Source of the DNA: Euclidia mi
Lineage: Eukaryota > Arthropoda > Insecta > Lepidoptera > Erebidae
Reading direction: 5' to 3'
DNA: 64,000 nt
Assembly: GCA_944739405.2 (NCBI GenBank)
Contig: OX123197.2
Span: forward strand, 875,501 to 939,500
The notes under the pieces were generated by a model, which saw only the letters and a list, made by a program, of their open reading frames with translations, had not been told where the DNA came from and made no database searches. This document shows positions 10,121 to 21,260 of the stretch, piece after piece. The translations under genes were made by a program, and so were the position numbers. The stretch's first letter is position 1; every line of letters begins with the position of its first letter.

Positions 10121-10178
10121 TCGATCGGCGAAGTTAAGCAACAGTTGCAGAGTTCACTACTTGGATGGGTCACCGTTT
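10121..10178 (+). pseudogene. 5S rRNA-derived segment
   Basis: GCGAAGTTAAGCAAC followed about 20 bp later by ACTTGGATGGGTCACCG matches the conserved internal-promoter region of eukaryotic 5S rRNA. Flanking 5S sequence is absent. Copy 2 has the same fragment at 21261-21317. It is a 5S-derived repeat head rather than a working gene. Confidence 0.7.
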
Positions 10179-10453
10179 ATTAGTTTTACAGCAAGATAGA
10201 CCTTAAACTACAAACATTTATAAAGTAATGAATAGGTAGGTATGACATAACATGCTACCGAACTGGTTTTAAGATGTTACACTAAGATTAAAAACCTGAC
10301 GTCAAGCTAAAGTTCAGAAAATAAAAAGCTTAATAGATGAGACGATATTCATCAATCAGTTTAATCTGACAGATTATATAAAGATAACTTGTTTTATAAT
10401 TCGTTCGTGTTTGTTATCACTTGGTTCTGCTTCATAGTTGCTTCGTTGTTGCC

Positions 10454-10710
10454 AAGTTTACTATATGCGTTTTGTCATAAACGCATATAGTAGACTTGGA
10501 ATGACTTGGTTGGCGTTTAAGCGGCCGCCTCGCCGCTAGACACTGCGCCAAGTGTTGTGGGTTCGATTTCCACACGAGACAACACTTTGTGTAATCCATA
10601 ATTTGTTGTTTCGAGTCTGGGTGTTGATTGTCCTCTTTAGCTGTATGTTTGTAATGACACAAGATTTAGTCCTAATGCGGGAGTTGCCTTTTTAAGAAAA
10701 AAAGACAAAA
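10454..10710 (+). mobile_element. tRNA-derived SINE with preceding hairpin
   Basis: A hairpin (arms about 10454-10474 and 10480-10500, CCAAGT...ACTTGG) precedes a tRNA-like head with TTGGCG...GGCGGCCGCC as A-box region and GGGTTCGATTTCC as B box, then an A-rich end. The copy-2 counterpart at about 21616-21890 keeps a fuller A box (TTGGCGTAGTGGTTTAGG). Confidence 0.7.
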
Positions 10711-10800
10711 ATTAAACGTTGAATCCACAGACTGCCATGCAGAGGGAGGATTTGCATCCACGGCGCGCATTAGGTACTGACTTTTCAGAGTGCGTATTGA

Positions 10801-11220
10801 CCTCCCTCCCCGTGGGATCTCCACCTTGTCGTGGTGGTGGGCTCAGTAACCGTGCGTTGGACATCCGCGGTGAAGCTAAGAGAGATCCCGGGAGTGGACG
10901 CTCCGCGTGGGCTTAGAGGGGCCTGCGTAGGATGTGTCCAACGGTGCGGGTGCGGGGGACAGTTCTGTCTGTTCCTCGCAGTCGGGTGTGGTCGCGGGAG
11001 GAGAGGCGTGTCGGTGTTGCGTTGCCGCGCGCCCTATCTCCCGCGACCACGTGTTTTGGCGGCGGAGCCCAACACCTTAATCCGCCGCCAAGAGGGTTTT
11101 GTTCGGGGCCCGCCTGACCATCTGGCGGGCCAATACCCGTCGGGGGGTAGCGACGAATGCTTCGGCGATACCCTACCCTCCAACACACGGGTACATGAGA
11201 AAGTCTATTAAAAAAAGTAA
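10801..11220 (+). mobile_element. GC-rich hairpin retroposon, copy 1
   Basis: It starts around CCCGTGGGATCTCCACC and ends in an A-rich tail, flanked by a 12-bp target duplication AGTGCGTATTGA (10789-10800, 11221-11232). The empty site survives at 23346 in segmental copy 2. It contains successive inverted repeats (about 10989-11047, 11055-11092 and 11106-11132). Overlapping open frames on both strands follow from GC richness. It lacks one hairpin module found in the copies at 58327 and 62891. Confidence 0.85.
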
Positions 11221-11663
11221 AGTGCGTATTGAATTGTTAATGATCGCATGGTCCCGGCTGTCATGAAGTTCTTTGATTGGCATAATAGGTACCTAGTCAA
11301 TACCTCTGAATAAACTGAAACTAGTCTAAACCATGGAATATCGCTTTCTCTTGAGTTGCGGCAGACAGACAGACAGTCGTTCTGTGGAGCAAATTTAATA
11401 TTCAGTTAAACCCGTTTAGACTAGTAAGTGACCAAGGTTAGCAACTGGGATAACGCTAGTAGGACGATTGTAGCTGACAGTCCAAATCGTCGGTCACAGT
11501 ACAGAATTTATTAGTATTTTTCAAATACTTATACAAATACCTATTCAATTTGCTCGTTGATTCGTTGTGTAAATATGAGCGAATCCAATGCGACGCCTTG
11601 GGACCTTTTAATTGGCTTACCAGTACTACATGTGAGTCATGTGACTAGTAATTTCTATTGCTT

Positions 11664-11905
11664 TTCTCGTCCGTGTGGTGACGGATTAAAAATACGGAAT
11701 ATCACCACCCTGTATCATCCCATGGGAGTCGTAAGAGCCGACAGAGGGAGCATATTATGCGGAAAACACCACTGTAAGAGAAGGAAAACTTGATACAAAC
11801 CCTATACCAACCCGTTTGGCCAGCGTGGTATAGTAGGCCAATTCCTCCTTTCAAAGGAGAGGCCTAGTCCAGCAGTGGACTATTTAAGGCTGATGATGAT
11901 GATTG
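11664..11905 (+). mobile_element. RTE-type retroposon 3' tail
   Basis: It runs from CCGTGTGGTGACGGATTA through CAGCAGTGGACT to a TGATGATGATG microsatellite end. The counterpart at 23808-24036 in segmental copy 2 shows the insertion predates the duplication. A short open frame across it is shared by all copies but has stops or indels and no recognised domain. Confidence 0.75.
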
Positions 11906-12441
11906 CTTTTCTGATACGTCGAAAAAGACTGCATATTATATACGTCGCATATGACTGTTAGAAATAACCATCCAATTGTGCGAAGTTTAGACATGTGGTT
12001 GAAGAACTTTGTTCAGAATAACGGCTAGCTTTATAATTATACTGTTTCAATTACTTGGCTGTCACCTAATAAAATAAAAAATAATAAAATATGGCGCAAA
12101 TATGTGACAATTATACATTCATTAAAAGTCATCAACATCCCCAGACATGCCTATTTAAGGTCAATATCAAGTGACGCTGTTCATTAATGTTAGTTACGTG
12201 ATAAAACCCATGACGCAATATAATCCAAAAATACCGAAATATTTTCCCTAGCGTCAATGTTAAAACTGGTCTTAAACAAAAACAAGTTCCTGTTTCTTCT
12301 CTACAATAGGTTGCACTATCGTTGCAACGTTGCAGCTACATCTTTTAAGGCGGCGAAGCAGTATGTAGCACGAGCATGCAACTGCTACGACGTCCTTCCC
12401 TAGAAAGTTCGTCCAACGTGTTACGTAGTATCGCTCTATAA

Positions 12442-12819
12442 GGGCGTTATCATACTAGCGGTTTGGGAGCGGTAACGGGGGCGTGGCGGACGCGCAGCGA
12501 ATGCGTCGCGAACACGCCGCGGCTGCGCAGCGAGGACGTCGCGGACGCGTGGAAAATACGTTACGTTTTTGTTGCATGTTTGTAGCAAATTATCGACGTA
12601 CAATACATCCTGTAACAAAATGGATTCCGACGAGGAAACACTGCTGTTGACTTTATTACTTTTACTCGTTGCGCGACACTTTTTACTTTTTGCGCGTCCG
12701 CAACGAATTCGTTGCGCATGCGCGGCGTGTTCGTTGTGACTGTTGTGAGCCCGTAACGAATTCGTTGCGCGCCCGCTCCGCTTTGAGAACGTTCGCAATC
12801 CGCTAGTATGATAAGGCCC
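12442..12819. mobile_element. PIF/Harbinger-type MITE
   Basis: 378 bp with inverted ends GGGCGTTATCATACTAGCGG / GGGCCTTATCATACTAGCGG and target duplication TAA (12439-12441, 12820-12822). Segmental copy 2 shows the unoccupied site CTCTATAAATACG (about 24654). The interior is rich in CGAATGCGTCGCG-like repeats, which create a 120-codon minus-strand frame that is not a gene. Confidence 0.88.
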
Positions 12820-13586
12820 TAAATATGTGCTATTACAAATATTGATATTTTTCTCGCATGACTATGCAATTTTTTGCAATATTCCTATTGCCAATAGGCT
12901 CGCTCGGGACCGAAACATAACTGGCAAAGTGTGAGTGCGTAATACACCTCTGCCTACCTCTTCGGAGATAAAGGCGTGAAGTTATGTTATTTTATTCCTA
13001 TTGGCTACTAATATTCGCCTCATCTCGATATCAAACACATCATATTGTCTGGAAACATAAAATGTCACGATGCGAATTGCATTTGATAATATTCTTATCC
13101 AAAATCAAATCAAACGAATTTATTGTTCAAGAAAAATAATAATAGTCAGGGACATCGGAAGCATTAACATTTTAATATCTTATTTTTTTATTTTATTTTA
13201 GTTATGGTAATTAGACAAATAATGGCGTTCTTATTATTTTGTGCATGTTATTTATTGCAGAAGTATTATTAAATACCTACTGAAAATAGTCCAAATACTT
13301 ATTATAATGCCAACCGCAACATTGAATAATTTATTTGTGTAGGTAATGCGTTTTTGTCTGACACCAAGACTCTGTTTTTGTTCAGATATTTTTTATTTTG
13401 TGTTTTACACATTTAATTACAAAACAAGAACTGTTATTAATTTATTTGGATTTACCATTAATTTTACAATAAAAGAAACAAAATAAATAGCCACTTGCAA
13501 ATCGCAGAATCATGCGAATACAGCGTGTATACCTAAATTCTGATTTTAGTGTAACCACGGTAATGTTATGTCTATCGTCGTCATCA

Positions 13587-13765
13587 TCAGCCTGTCAGTC
13601 CACAGCTGGACATAGGCCTCTCCTATGGCACGCCAATGAGCTCGGTCTGGAGCAGTCAGGTTCTTGAGTGGCGACCGCTACTCGGCAAACGTAGTGTAGG
13701 TCGTCCTGTAGCCAGATGGGGCAATGATATTCGTAGGGCGGCGGGCAGGAACTGGAAGAGGAGAC
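13587..13765. pseudogene. Rearranged RTE LINE C-terminal fragment
   Basis: The plus strand near 13660-13755 encodes EWRPLLGKRSVGRPVARWGN, the C-terminal part of RTE-clade polyproteins. Positions 13587-13650 encode the last codons (AHWRAIGEAYVQLWTD) on the minus strand. The two halves are therefore inverted relative to each other. The same arrangement at 25620-25810 shows the rearrangement predates the segmental duplication. Confidence 0.7.
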
Positions 13766-13773
13766 CTGAAGAC

Positions 13774-14762
13774 TAGGGAATACAAATCTCGCGAGATTAG
13801 GGCTCAAGCGAGATCTCGCGAGATTGGCTTCGTAATGAGATTGGCAGTTTTGTATGTTTTTTTTGTAAATAATCGCAATATTTGAATAAATTAGGACAAA
13901 AATAATAACCATTTTAAGTATTATAAGTTAAACATTATTTTTCACGAATTTTTCAATAGACTTCTAGTACCTATCTGTCTATAATTTTTTAATAAAATTT
14001 TATGAAGTAAACTTTTACGGACGGATCTGTCAAATAAGAAATGAAAGAAATAACAAGTCTTCGCTTCTTATATCAAACAAAAATCTTTTAGTAATCAAAA
14101 ATATATTTTATTATAAACAAAACAACGAGAGGTAAAAAAAAAATCTTATTATCATCTATGTTACTAAACTGAGATAATTTATCAATTAGGTTTATAAAAC
14201 TATATCTACTCAGTAGACCTTTTAGATATTACAGATTAATTAACAAAATATACCAATAAGGCAGACTATTAGAAATTACAGATCCTAATTAACAAAATAT
14301 ACCAATCAAAGGAAAGATTGGTTGAGTTCAAATCACAAGCCATTATTACGAATTATTTTCAAAGGAGCTCCATCAGAAGCACAAAATGTCCAAAGAATCG
14401 TCTGCTAAACGGCTTCCTTTTCTCTTGGCCAGATAACCAGCCGCTGAGAAGGCCTTTTCGGATTCAACGCTAATGGAAACCGCAGTTCTCAGGCAGACAT
14501 CCACGAACTGCAAAAGTTTGCCTTTAGACCCCCCGGACTCGTATAAATTCATTTCATTTTTTATTAATGCCGATACCGACAGATTGCGATCCATCCCTGT
14601 CAGTTCGCGCTTCGAATAAGACGTTTTGATGCTCGAGTGCAATCTCGTAAATCTCGCGAGATCTCGCTCTGTTTTCGACCGAGATTAATCTCGCTAAAAA
14701 AAGCCGAGATCTCGCGAGATCGAGATCTCGCGAGATCTCTCAGATCGAGATTGCATTCCCTG
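13774..14762 (-). mobile_element. hAT-family DNA transposon, internally deleted
   Basis: Ends read TAGGGAATAC and (complement) CAGGGAATGC, with an 8-bp target duplication CTGAAGAC (13766-13773, 14763-14770); both features fit hAT. Segmental copy 2 has the empty site near 25818. Subterminal regions are loaded with the palindrome CTCGCGAG, probably transposase-binding sites. At 989 bp it is too short for a full transposase and keeps only a C-terminal fragment. Confidence 0.9.
14373..14642 (-). pseudogene. hAT transposase C-terminal dimerisation fragment
   Basis: The 89-codon frame contains VESEKAFSAAGYLAKRKGSR and LADDSLDILCF, the conserved hATC dimerisation motif near the end of hAT transposases. 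The catalytic RNase H-like domain and BED zinc finger are absent. It lies wholly inside the hAT ends at 13774-14762. Confidence 0.85.
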
Positions 14763-14784
14763 CTGAAGACTGAGCTCATTTAGG

Positions 14785-15135
14785 TTATCATCATATCAAC
14801 CGAAAGACGTCCACTGCTGGACATAGGCCTCCTCCAAGACTCTCCACATAGACCTATCCTGAGCCACCCGCATCCATCCGCTGCCCGCGACTCCATCAAG
14901 ATCGTCAGTCCACCTCGCGGGAGGCCTACCTCTGCTACGACGCGCGACGTCCTGTGCGTGGCCGCCACTCCAGAACCTTTCTGCTCCATCGGTCATCGTT
15001 TCTTTTGGCTGTGTGCCCTGCCCACTGCCACTTCAGCCTGACTATTGGATTATGCCTTATCATTTGGGTTATGCCTATGCAATATTTTAACTTCATACAA
15101 ATGGTCGGTACGCAAGCTACACGCCTTGGGCTCAA
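14785..15135 (-). pseudogene. RTE-clade LINE polyprotein C-terminus
   Basis: Minus-strand frames encode LKWQWAGHTAKRNDDRWSRK, RGRPPARWTDDLDGVAGSGW and MWRVLEEAYVQQWTSFG, the C-terminal tail typical of insect RTE elements, divided by a frameshift near 14950. The final codons include the CCAGCAGTGGAC core that recurs in all the RTE-type tails of this window. A more decayed copy is at 25850-26110. Confidence 0.8.
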
Positions 15136-15637
15136 TACGTACCCAGCATCAAAGTAACGCTTTGAGCTTGGTGTACACTAGGTACCTACCAACCCCTTAT
15201 GTATAGATAAGATAACCGTGGTTTAACACTACATACTACTATGTTATATCACACTTTATACTTTATTATACCATAAGTTAAATCAAACTAAAACAATGAC
15301 GTGAATAATCTTGAGTCCTTAAAAAAAGTAAGAAAATAAATCAATTTAGGAGAAATTCTGGTATTTTACTTAATCCTCGCCTTGTAATTAAACCTATTGG
15401 GTCTTAATTATGGTACCTACTCGTAAATAGTGACAACAACATCGAGCACTGTTCCCATAGCCATAGGCGGCCGCGACTAGGAGGAACTTAGGTACCAACA
15501 AAGATCGACAAAAGAAGTACTTCTACGTGTAAAATAAAGGCAGTAAAGTCCTCTTTGTTTAAGCACTAAGCCCTTCCTAACAATTTTTGATACCTCGGCC
15601 GGCGATACGTAAACGCCTGTTGAAATTAATCCTAGCT

Positions 15638-15957
15638 TTTTTTTTTATATAGTAATAGGCGGCAAACGAGCAGACGGATTGCCTGATGGTAAGCAATTAC
15701 CGCCGCCCATGGACACAAGCAACACCACAGGAGTCACAAGTGCGTTGCCGCCCCTTGGGGTTGGGAAAAGGGATAGGATGAGGAGTGGGATAAGGGAGAA
15801 TGAATAGGGGATAGGGTCTCCGGACTCTCACTCACCGAACGGAACGCAACAGTTTAGGTACTGTTACTTTACGTCGATTTTCTGTGAGGGGGTAGTACTT
15901 CCCCGGTCGAGCCGGCCCATTCATGCTGAAATCAGCAAGGCTCTACTACCTGTAAAA
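15638..15957 (+). repeat. Interspersed repeat (GGCGGCAAACGAGCAGACGG family)
   Basis: It begins after a T run with TATAGTAATAGGCGGCAAAC and ends AAAAAAAGCTTT, flanked by short AGCTTT repeats. Segmental copy 2 lacks it (about 27148). A second copy in opposite orientation lies at 29342-29648. It is non-coding and common in Lepidoptera; its class is uncertain. Confidence 0.7.
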
Positions 15958-16263
15958 AAAGCTTTAGCCATGCCTGCCCTTTTTATATTCAAAATCAGAG
16001 ATTCATATCAATGTAATACTTATAAATACAGGAAATTAAGTAAAGTGTAGGTACTATCATAAGTAGGAAAATAGCAGTAAACAACCTCATTGTAGTGCAC
16101 GAACGTACACGGATATGGAAACGATCCAAGAGAAAACTGTTTAGAGATGATTTGGCTTCTGATACATTCCGCACGTAGTAATCAACACGTGTTGAAAATC
16201 GTAATTGGGAGACTTGTTCAGTTTGAGTTACTGTTTTATAGTGTTATCTATTTTCTCTGACTA

Positions 16264-16513
16264 CCTCCGTGATCCAGTGGATAGCGTATGCGACTGCTGA
16301 TCGGAGGTCTCGGGTTCGATTCCCGGGCCGAGCAAAAGTTACTGGGTTTTTCCGAATACTCAGTAGCAGCCCGGAGTCTGGTGATGTGCCCGGTAACGGC
16401 AATAAGCTCGCCCCCTATTACGTGGGACCTAAAAATTCATGGCGAAATGTGGGTGTAATATTTACACCTCTGCCTACCGCTTCGGGGATATAGGCGTGAG
16501 ACTATAAATAAAT
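16264..16513 (+). mobile_element. tRNA-derived SINE
   Basis: The head has A box TGATCCAGTGGATAGCG and B box GGGTTCGATTCCC. The body contains CCCGGTAACGGCAATA and CTACCGCTTCGGGGATA, and the end is (TAAA)-like. It is absent from segmental copy 2 near 27765. It is not a tRNA gene: the anticodon arm does not fold and the sequence runs on for about 250 bp. Confidence 0.85.
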
Positions 16514-16576
16514 AATGTATTTTATCCTCCTCATCAGTTGTTCTCTTGACACAGTCATAGTGGTTTAATAATGATT

Positions 16577-16810
16577 ATACGCGTCGGTGTGACGGATTAA
16601 GAATACGGAATGTCACCACCCTATATTATCCCATGGGTGTCGTAAGAGCCGACAGAGGGAGCATATTATGCAGAGATCAGCACTGTAAGAGAAGGAAAAC
16701 TTGATACAAACCCTATACCAACCCATTTGGCCAGCGTGGTATAGTAGGCCAATTCCTCCTTTCAAAGGAGAGGCCTAGTCCAGCAGTGGACTGTTAAAGG
16801 CTGATGATGA
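16577..16810 (+). mobile_element. RTE-type retroposon 3' tail
   Basis: Same family as 11664-11905, ending in GATGATGA. A direct repeat AATAATGAT flanks it (about 16568 and 16810), and segmental copy 2 has the simple site near 27812. Confidence 0.75.
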
Positions 16811-16984
16811 ATAATGATGATTCTCCAGATAATGGGGTCTACGCGATCTGTCTCCACTTGTTGCGGTCTTCGGTGTTTGGAGAACATTGGACGATGGACA
16901 CTTTTGACAAAGTTTTTGTGCACTGAACTATTTACTTCTTTTCAGTTCCTGTTTTTAGTTTATTTTGTAAAGAAGATGGTCGCA

Positions 16985-17160
16985 GCCTCCTATAAAAAAA
17001 AAGACTACTTGTTTGTTCCGGATCTCGTGGGAATTTCGAGAAATCCTTTCTTAGAGCACCCCAACGCTCCCGAAAAAACATACATGCCAAGTTCCAGCTT
17101 CCTTAGTCCAATAGTTTTGACTGTCCGTTATCTGTCAGGCAGTCGGTAACGTAACATTTA
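16985..17160 (+). repeat. Degenerate interspersed repeat
   Basis: GGAATTTCGAGAAATCCTTT followed by CATGCCAAGTTCCAGC and CTGTCAGGCAGTCGGTAAC recurs at 28225-28400 (segmental counterpart) and, more diverged, at 17965-18135. A 111-codon frame starting at 16814 crosses it but is broken in the duplicate, so it is not a gene. Confidence 0.6.
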
Positions 17161-17350
17161 CATACACAGATACCAGGCATTTACCTGGTTTATTGACCTA
17201 CATTTTATTCATTTATTTAATGAAACTAAAAACAAAACAGAAAGCCAATAACTGGTCTTCACGATTATAACACAGTACAAACTTGAACTTTGGTTACCTA
17301 GGATTTTATATTTAGTTAAAGGATGTTAAACAGGACATAAATATTTATCC

Positions 17351-18568
17351 AAAGTTTTTGTTTGTCCATACAAATTTTAATTAAGACAAATCTCACACCC
17401 CACGATGCATTGAAGAAAATATTAACACCAAGATTTCTTTTCATGCATCAATATAATTTTTGTAAACAAAAAGACTACTAATTAACCATGTCAATACCAG
17501 TTGCCATCAAAGAGAGCTCCCGGCTTGTGTATTCAAAATAGAAAAAATATTAAAGGTCCCTGTCTCATCCTACAAGAAAATCAAAAGACCTTTTCCGATG
17601 AGAAATGCAAAATGTCAGTGGCAATCAATTTAAAAATAGTAAAACAATAAATTTGTGATCGTACATAAAGTGTTTAATACTAACCACAGAGGTAAATCCC
17701 ATACATGTATGTAGGTCTGAAGGATGCCTAGGAGAGATAATTGAGGAAATGAAATGATGGGCACTGCACATATGGGTATACTAGCTGAAACCCCGGATTT
17801 GCTTGCGAAGACATCTGGTAACCTTATGAGAGGCGAGTAAAAAGTACTTAATAGAAGTGAACTTCATTACTTTAGACTCCGTGAAGATATGTAAGTCAGG
17901 TCAAGTGTTTATATAAAGAGGTCGACCGCAGCTACACATGTATACATATTTTTTTTATTTCACCTTTTATGACTGATCCCTAAAAAATTTCGGGATTTAC
18001 CTGCTTCTTAGTGCACGCACTTCTACGGCTGCCAAGGAACATGCATGCCAAACAGCTTTTTGTGTTCTATGGTTTTGGCTGTGCGTTGTCGGTCAGTAAC
18101 ATAATAATTTTATATATACAGATGATATACAGACGATGGTGAATTCATCATCATTAATATTTTGTGTATCTTGTTCTTTTGTGTTTAACCATACGATTGC
18201 CAATTGAGGAATTCAGTGTGTACGTGACTGTAGGCTCGTCAAACTCGGAGGCCTGGCATTTTGAGCCACATTCCGCACATCACAATAATGGCTAAAGATT
18301 AACCACTTATGGACGCGGCGGACATTTCTCTACATCATTATACACCCGTCAATCTCGATATGTGAACAGCTTTTGTACATAATTGAATATCCAAACCCTT
18401 CCTGTACATGATAGCAGAAATGTATCGTGGCTGTAATTATGTGGTTGATATAAATGTTTTCGAATTCTGTTATTTTATAAGTAAGTAGTAATACTAACTT
18501 ACCTATAAAATAACAATATTGTGCATACGATTGTTTTTGTATACGGTTTTAGCTGTTTGATAAATTCA
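17351..18568. other. Sequence between segmental copies, left part
   Basis: No gene is seen. Positions 17655-17735 are an inverted match to 2813-2880 near the start of the segmental duplication (shared CATACATGTATG and ACCTCTG). Positions 17965-18135 are a diverged copy of the repeat at 16985. Confidence 0.5.
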
Positions 18569-18773
18569 CTAGAGGATGCCCGTGGTTACAACAAAGGCTA
18601 CTGCTACGCTCCCGTCGCTCATAGCGTGATGTTATATAGCCTATAGCCTTCCTCGATAAATGGGCTATCTAACAGTGAAATAATTTTTCAAATCGGACCA
18701 GTAGTTCCTGAGATTAGCGCGTTCAACCAAACAAACAAACAAACTCTTCAGCTTTATATATTAGAATATAAGA
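18569..18773 (-). mobile_element. Short non-autonomous Helitron
   Basis: On the minus strand it starts TCTTATATTCTAATATATAA after a host A and ends CTAG before a host T, 205 bp. The interior holds ATAGCCTATAGCCTTCC and GACCAGTAGTTCCTGAG, shared with 27979-28181. It has the structure of lepidopteran LEP1-like Helitrons; the family name is my inference. Confidence 0.7.
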
Positions 18774-19344
18774 TAGGTAAGGCTTATGTAGAATGTTTAT
18801 GAAGTTGGTTGAGATAGCGTATGGCTAAGATCTAGCTCTAATGATGTTAGTATTTTAGCATAAAAGCATTATTTCCTCTTCGCGAAACAGGCGTGAGTCT
18901 ATAGGTATATGCTGATACATCTATAATACTGCCGCTATATTGTTTAGTTGTTGTATCGCATGTTATTTGTTTTTTTTTTTCATTTATTTCAAATTAGTGA
19001 TGCGAAGTGTTTTGGTGGTATCACCCATCATGGTGCCACTAATTGTTAATACATAATTTAATAATCTGATTAAAAAGAGTGGCATGAGTTACTTCCAGGC
19101 TCTTCTCATAGCCATCCCGAACCTGGTTGTAAAAAAAAAGAATAGACGTTCATAAATTTTGCTCCGTAACCTATGTGAATAAATTAATTTGAATTTGAAT
19201 TTCAATTATGTATGTATTTATTTTTGTACAGAGATTAATTTTCTGTAGACCAACAACAGACCAGCAGGTTCCCTAATATAGATGTATCGGAGGTTTATTG
19301 AAGCAGTTAAATAGAACCAAATTGACCCTTATAATGTAGGTATG
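18774..19344. other. Sequence between segmental copies, right part
   Basis: AT-rich with no supported gene. Near 19171-19205 a GAATAAATTAATTTGAATTTG end resembles the simple-repeat tail of a LINE, but the rest of such an element is not visible. Confidence 0.35.
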
Positions 19345-19800
19345 ATGGCCATTATTATTGCGTAAGTAGATTATTAAGTTCTCTGAGGGAAAACTAAATT
19401 ACCTACCTACTCGTTTAACCGACTAAAGAATCTATCTCGAATTCCATGATTGAGAATTACGTAAGGACTTATTATAATCCTGCTATTAAGAAATTTATTT
19501 GATTACTTAATAGGTTTATCATTTATAGCCATACCTACATACATGTATGGGATTTACCTCTGCGGTCAGTATTAAACATTTTATGTACGATCACAAATTT
19601 ATTGTTTAACTATTTTTAAATAATATGTCACTTTGAATTTGACCTCCATTACTCATGAATACTCATGAGCTATTTACCCTAGTATTGAAATCACTTTTTC
19701 TTTTAAAAGCCCATTTTTATACGCACCAAACTAAGTAATTGAATGGATAGCAAACTATATGAGATCATGATTACTCCGCCGCTTTAAAACTGTTTATTTA

Positions 19801-20072
19801 ACCTAATGGAAGGAAAGAGGAACCCTCGCACCCTCGGATTGCCCACCCCAACCATTGCATTAGAAAAAGGTTGACAATACCCAACTCCTCTAATAGTATA
19901 AGGGATGGTATGGGTTCCAGGAAGATACCTAACTTGCAGTATCCCGCTGTATGCGCCGACTATTCTTCGTCACATGTTTCGCCCCTGCACGAGGCATCCT
20001 CAGGAGCGTGCGGCAACGATTGACTCAGTCGTCCGAGGGTGCGTGGTGGGTTCCTCTTTCCTTCCATTAGGT
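19801..20072. mobile_element. TA-flanked MITE, uninterrupted copy
   Basis: 272 bp with inverted ends starting ACCTAATGGAAGG, flanked by TA (19799-19800, 20073-20074). Inner inverted arms extend to GGTGCG...CGCACC. It is the segmental counterpart of 3047-3519. Confidence 0.8.
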
Positions 20073-20265
20073 TACAATGGAGTTCCGCCAAGTAACGCCT
20101 GATTCAATCAACTATACTGTTTATTTATTCACACACATGATAAAATCTAAAATTGCACCTTACTGCATATTGTTTAGGTACTCTTTTGCGCAAAGCCTAC
20201 TAAACAGATTTAGATGAAACCTTGCAGTATCTTGTAACTTATAGATTATACTTCAGAATAAAACA

Positions 20266-20536
20266 TTCAGACTAACTCGTTGGTCTCGCGGCATAAATGT
20301 GCGCGTGGGATTGGGAGGTCTCGGGTTCGATTAACGGGTCGGGCAAAGTGTTATTGAGTTTTTCTGTTAGGAAATTCTCAGTAGCAGCACGGAGTCTGGT
20401 AATGTGCCCGGTACGGCAATAGGATCGCCCCCTATTACGTGGGACCTAAAAATTCATGGCGAAATGTGGGTGTAATATTACAGCTGCCTACCCCTTCGGG
20501 GATACAGGCGTGAGTCTATACAAAAAGAAATACATT
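20266..20536 (+). mobile_element. tRNA-derived SINE, second head type
   Basis: The tRNA-like head reads ACTCGTTGGTCTCGCGGCAT with B box GGGTTCGATTAAC, and the body is shared with the SINE at 16264. It is absent from segmental copy 1 near 4222. Minus-strand relatives are at 30300 and 60285. Confidence 0.8.
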
Positions 20537-21260
20537 TTGTCGCGATAACCGATATCCACATAGGTATAGATAGACGCGGGCAATTTCGTTTCATATTTCT
20601 GAAGTCTTCTGCTGCTACATAAAAATATTTCTAGCGCTAAGATGTATTAAAATCCATACTAGCTTTCATCATTGTTTACATACAACACAAATAGTTCGTT
20701 GCAAAATACCAACCGGGTTTTCAAGCGAATATAAATAAACCGTCTAACCGCCAGTGTTGCGTGTAATGTTAAGGGCATAAGTGTATGGAATGGAGTCAGG
20801 CGAGTAGTGCGGCTCGCCTTGTTCCAACCACACCAACTAGATTCCAAGCGCTATTTATGCAAGCCGCGAAGAATATTCGACGGAAATCACTATCTATACT
20901 AAAATTCTAATATAATGTAATCGTTGAAGAGTTTGTTTGTTTGGTGAATACTAATCTTAGGAATTACTGGATCGATTTCTAAACCAATATCATAAAATAG
21001 AAGAATTTGTTTGTTTCGTTGATTGAAGGCGCAGGCGCTAACCTCAGGAGTAACTACTTTGATTTGAATAATTAGGTATGTTTGTGTTGGATATGCCATT
21101 TATCTAGGAAGCCTAATGACTATAAATAACTTCACGCTATGAGCCATGAGTCTGGATCAGCAGTTCTTATTAACGCGGGGTTACCGCGAGCTCAACTAGC
21201 TTTGTCGATAAAGCAAAGCATAGCGAAACGTAGCGACAATATGACTTGACTTATTCATAT

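Larger units (their letters stand above)
2622..17350. repeat. Segmental duplication I, copy 1
   Basis: From GATGGCCATTATTATTGCG (about 2623) onward the sequence matches 19345-28822 in the same order and orientation, with many substitutions and differential insertions. Copy-1-only insertions include 3311-3505, about 3594-4104, 4666-9773, 10801-11220, 12442-12819, 13774-14762, about 15638-15957, 16264-16513 and 16577-16810. Removing these leaves roughly 6.7 kb, similar to copy 2 without its own insertions. Stretches not listed separately (11221-11660, 11930-12440, 12820-13585, 15110-15637) are shared duplicated DNA with no gene seen. Confidence 0.85.

Noticed and set aside
10121..10178. Functional 5S rRNA gene
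   Set aside because: Only the internal control region is recognisable; the 5' and 3' ends and the closing helix are absent.
12436..12798. 120-codon minus-strand frame rich in Arg and Ala
   Set aside because: It coincides with the PIF/Harbinger MITE and its CG-rich internal repeats.
16814..17149. 111-codon frame after the RTE-type tail
   Set aside because: It crosses from retroposon into old repeat sequence and is interrupted in segmental copy 2; no domain.
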